Source: Chloroflexota bacterium
Lineage (GTDB): Bacteria; Chloroflexota; Anaerolineae; Anaerolineales; Anaerolineaceae
Length of the DNA stretch: 7,108 bases
Direction of reading: 5' to 3'
Assembly (NCBI GenBank): GCA_023434145.1
Contig: JAEYTI010000368.1
Span: 1 to 7,108 of the forward strand
Shown: in pieces, positions 6,958 through 7,108 of the stretch
Numbering within the stretch: the stretch's first letter is position 1
Layout: each line of letters starts with the position of its first letter
The notes under the pieces: model-generated
Told to the model about the DNA's origin: nothing
Seen by the model: the letters and a program-made list of their open reading frames with translations, nothing else
The model's database searches: none
Position numbers and translations under genes: made by a program

Positions 6958-6973
6958 GTACTATAATAGGGTT
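6935..6973. repeat. Imperfect inverted repeat overlapping both promoter hexamers: candidate operator
   Basis: AACCCT (6935-6940) then TG then ATTAT (6943-6947) on the left matches ATAATAGGGTT (6963-6973) on the right: 11 complementary positions, broken only by the two-base TG insertion in the left arm. The left arm overlaps the -35 and the right arm the -10. A regulator bound here would compete with RNA polymerase. The AT-rich inner arms could match by chance, but the outer AACCCT/AGGGTT pair is exact. Confidence 0.4.
6940..6967 (+). promoter_or_regulatory. Sigma70-type promoter
   Basis: The -35 TTGATT (6940-6945) and a perfect -10 TATAAT (6962-6967) are separated by 16 bp, in an AT-rich stretch. 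The predicted start is near 6974, reading rightward out of the window. It has the best -35/-10 pairing in the window, and both hexamers overlap arms of an inverted repeat (6935-6973). Confidence 0.72.
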
Positions 6974-6982
6974 GTTCCTATA

Positions 6983-7028
6983 CACCCCCTCGGGTTAATC
7001 GTAGGGGGGTGAACTTTATATCCCCTAT
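6983..7028 (+). promoter_or_regulatory. Leader with mutually exclusive stems sharing one G-run
   Basis: In the transcript expected from the 6940-6967 promoter, CCCCCT (6985-6990) can pair with AGGGGG (7003-7008), extended by CA (6983-6984) with TG (7010-7011) across a bulged G. The same G-run, as GTAGGGGG (7001-7008), can instead pair with TCCCCTAT (7021-7028), including two wobble pairs. The two stems cannot coexist. This resembles a switching leader but matches no riboswitch family I recognise, and no U tract directly follows either stem. Confidence 0.35.
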
Positions 7029-7037
7029 CTGGGCGAC

Positions 7038-7065
7038 TCGACTTTTCCCTAAACTCTGGTAGAAT
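7038..7065 (+). promoter_or_regulatory. Second promoter with extended -10
   Basis: The -35-like TCGACT (7038-7043) and -10 TAGAAT (7060-7065) are 16 bp apart, and TG at 7057-7058 gives an extended -10 (TGGTAGAAT). Transcription would start near 7072 and leave the window to the right. TTGACA at 7070-7075 is a perfect -35 hexamer just downstream, but its 16-bp partner, TATGGG (7092-7097), is weak. Confidence 0.5.
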
Positions 7066-7108
7066 GAATTTGACATAGTGTATCGTGATCGTATGGGGAA
7101 GCAGTGAC

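Larger units (their letters stand above)
6890..7108 (+). other. Non-coding 3' region, probably the regulatory region of a gene beyond the window
   Basis: 219 nt without a convincing gene and more AT-rich than the coding parts. It contains two sigma70-type promoters reading rightward and several overlapping inverted repeats, listed separately. The window ends at GGGGAAGCAGTGAC. GTG 7104 is a conceivable start but too close to the purine run; ATG 7093 opens only four codons. No classical terminator with a U tract follows the lipoprotein gene, so where that transcript ends is unclear. Confidence 0.6.

Noticed and set aside
7009..7062. 17-codon GTG open frame after the G-run (possible leader peptide)
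   Set aside because: The G-run abuts the GTG, leaving no proper ribosome-site spacing, and the peptide has no run of a regulatory amino acid.
1..7108. CRISPR array, tRNA, rRNA, insertion sequence or attachment site
   Set aside because: No direct repeats with spacers, cloverleaf, transposase-like protein or terminal repeats were seen. The only periodic repeat is the protein-level TPR array.

Overview
This 7.1 kb window holds four protein-coding genes, all on the + strand, separated by short intergenic gaps that carry regulatory structure. It looks like a bacterial chromosome segment of moderately high GC. The likely source is Chloroflexota (Anaerolineae-like). That rests on a lipoprotein with a Pro/Thr-rich tether ahead of a jelly-roll-like domain, an NB-ARC/TPR signalling ATPase beside housekeeping genes, and the general feel of PurA and the helicase. 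This assignment is inference; there is no rRNA or other decisive marker.

Layout. Positions 1-99 are a GC-rich leader with an eight-C run. Positions 100-1752 encode a DEAD-box RNA helicase with a C-terminal DbpA-type RNA-binding domain (DeaD/CsdA-like), closed by a very strong intrinsic terminator (1755-1802). Just downstream is a 25-bp inverted repeat (11-bp perfect arms) with a consensus TATAAT box inside it, upstream of an 899-residue STAND-type ATPase (1880-4579). This protein has an NB-ARC-like NTPase core, a winged-helix-like region and eleven kinesin-light-chain-type TPRs, but no recognisable effector domain. No terminator separates it from purA (adenylosuccinate synthetase, 4699-5988), which has its own -10-like box and a small leader hairpin. 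A secreted lipoprotein (6083-6889) follows 94 nt after purA with no obvious terminator between. The last 219 nt (6890-7108) are non-coding, with two sigma70-type promoters and several overlapping inverted repeats, and probably lead into a gene beyond the window.

Functionally, the helicase (RNA remodelling) and PurA (first committed step of AMP synthesis) are housekeeping genes. The STAND-TPR gene is the accessory element: a sensor/scaffold ATPase of the class used in bacterial signalling, programmed death and phage defence. It is insulated upstream by the terminator and sits behind a palindromic promoter/operator. It is the best candidate here for an undescribed system, although no partner or effector gene is visible.
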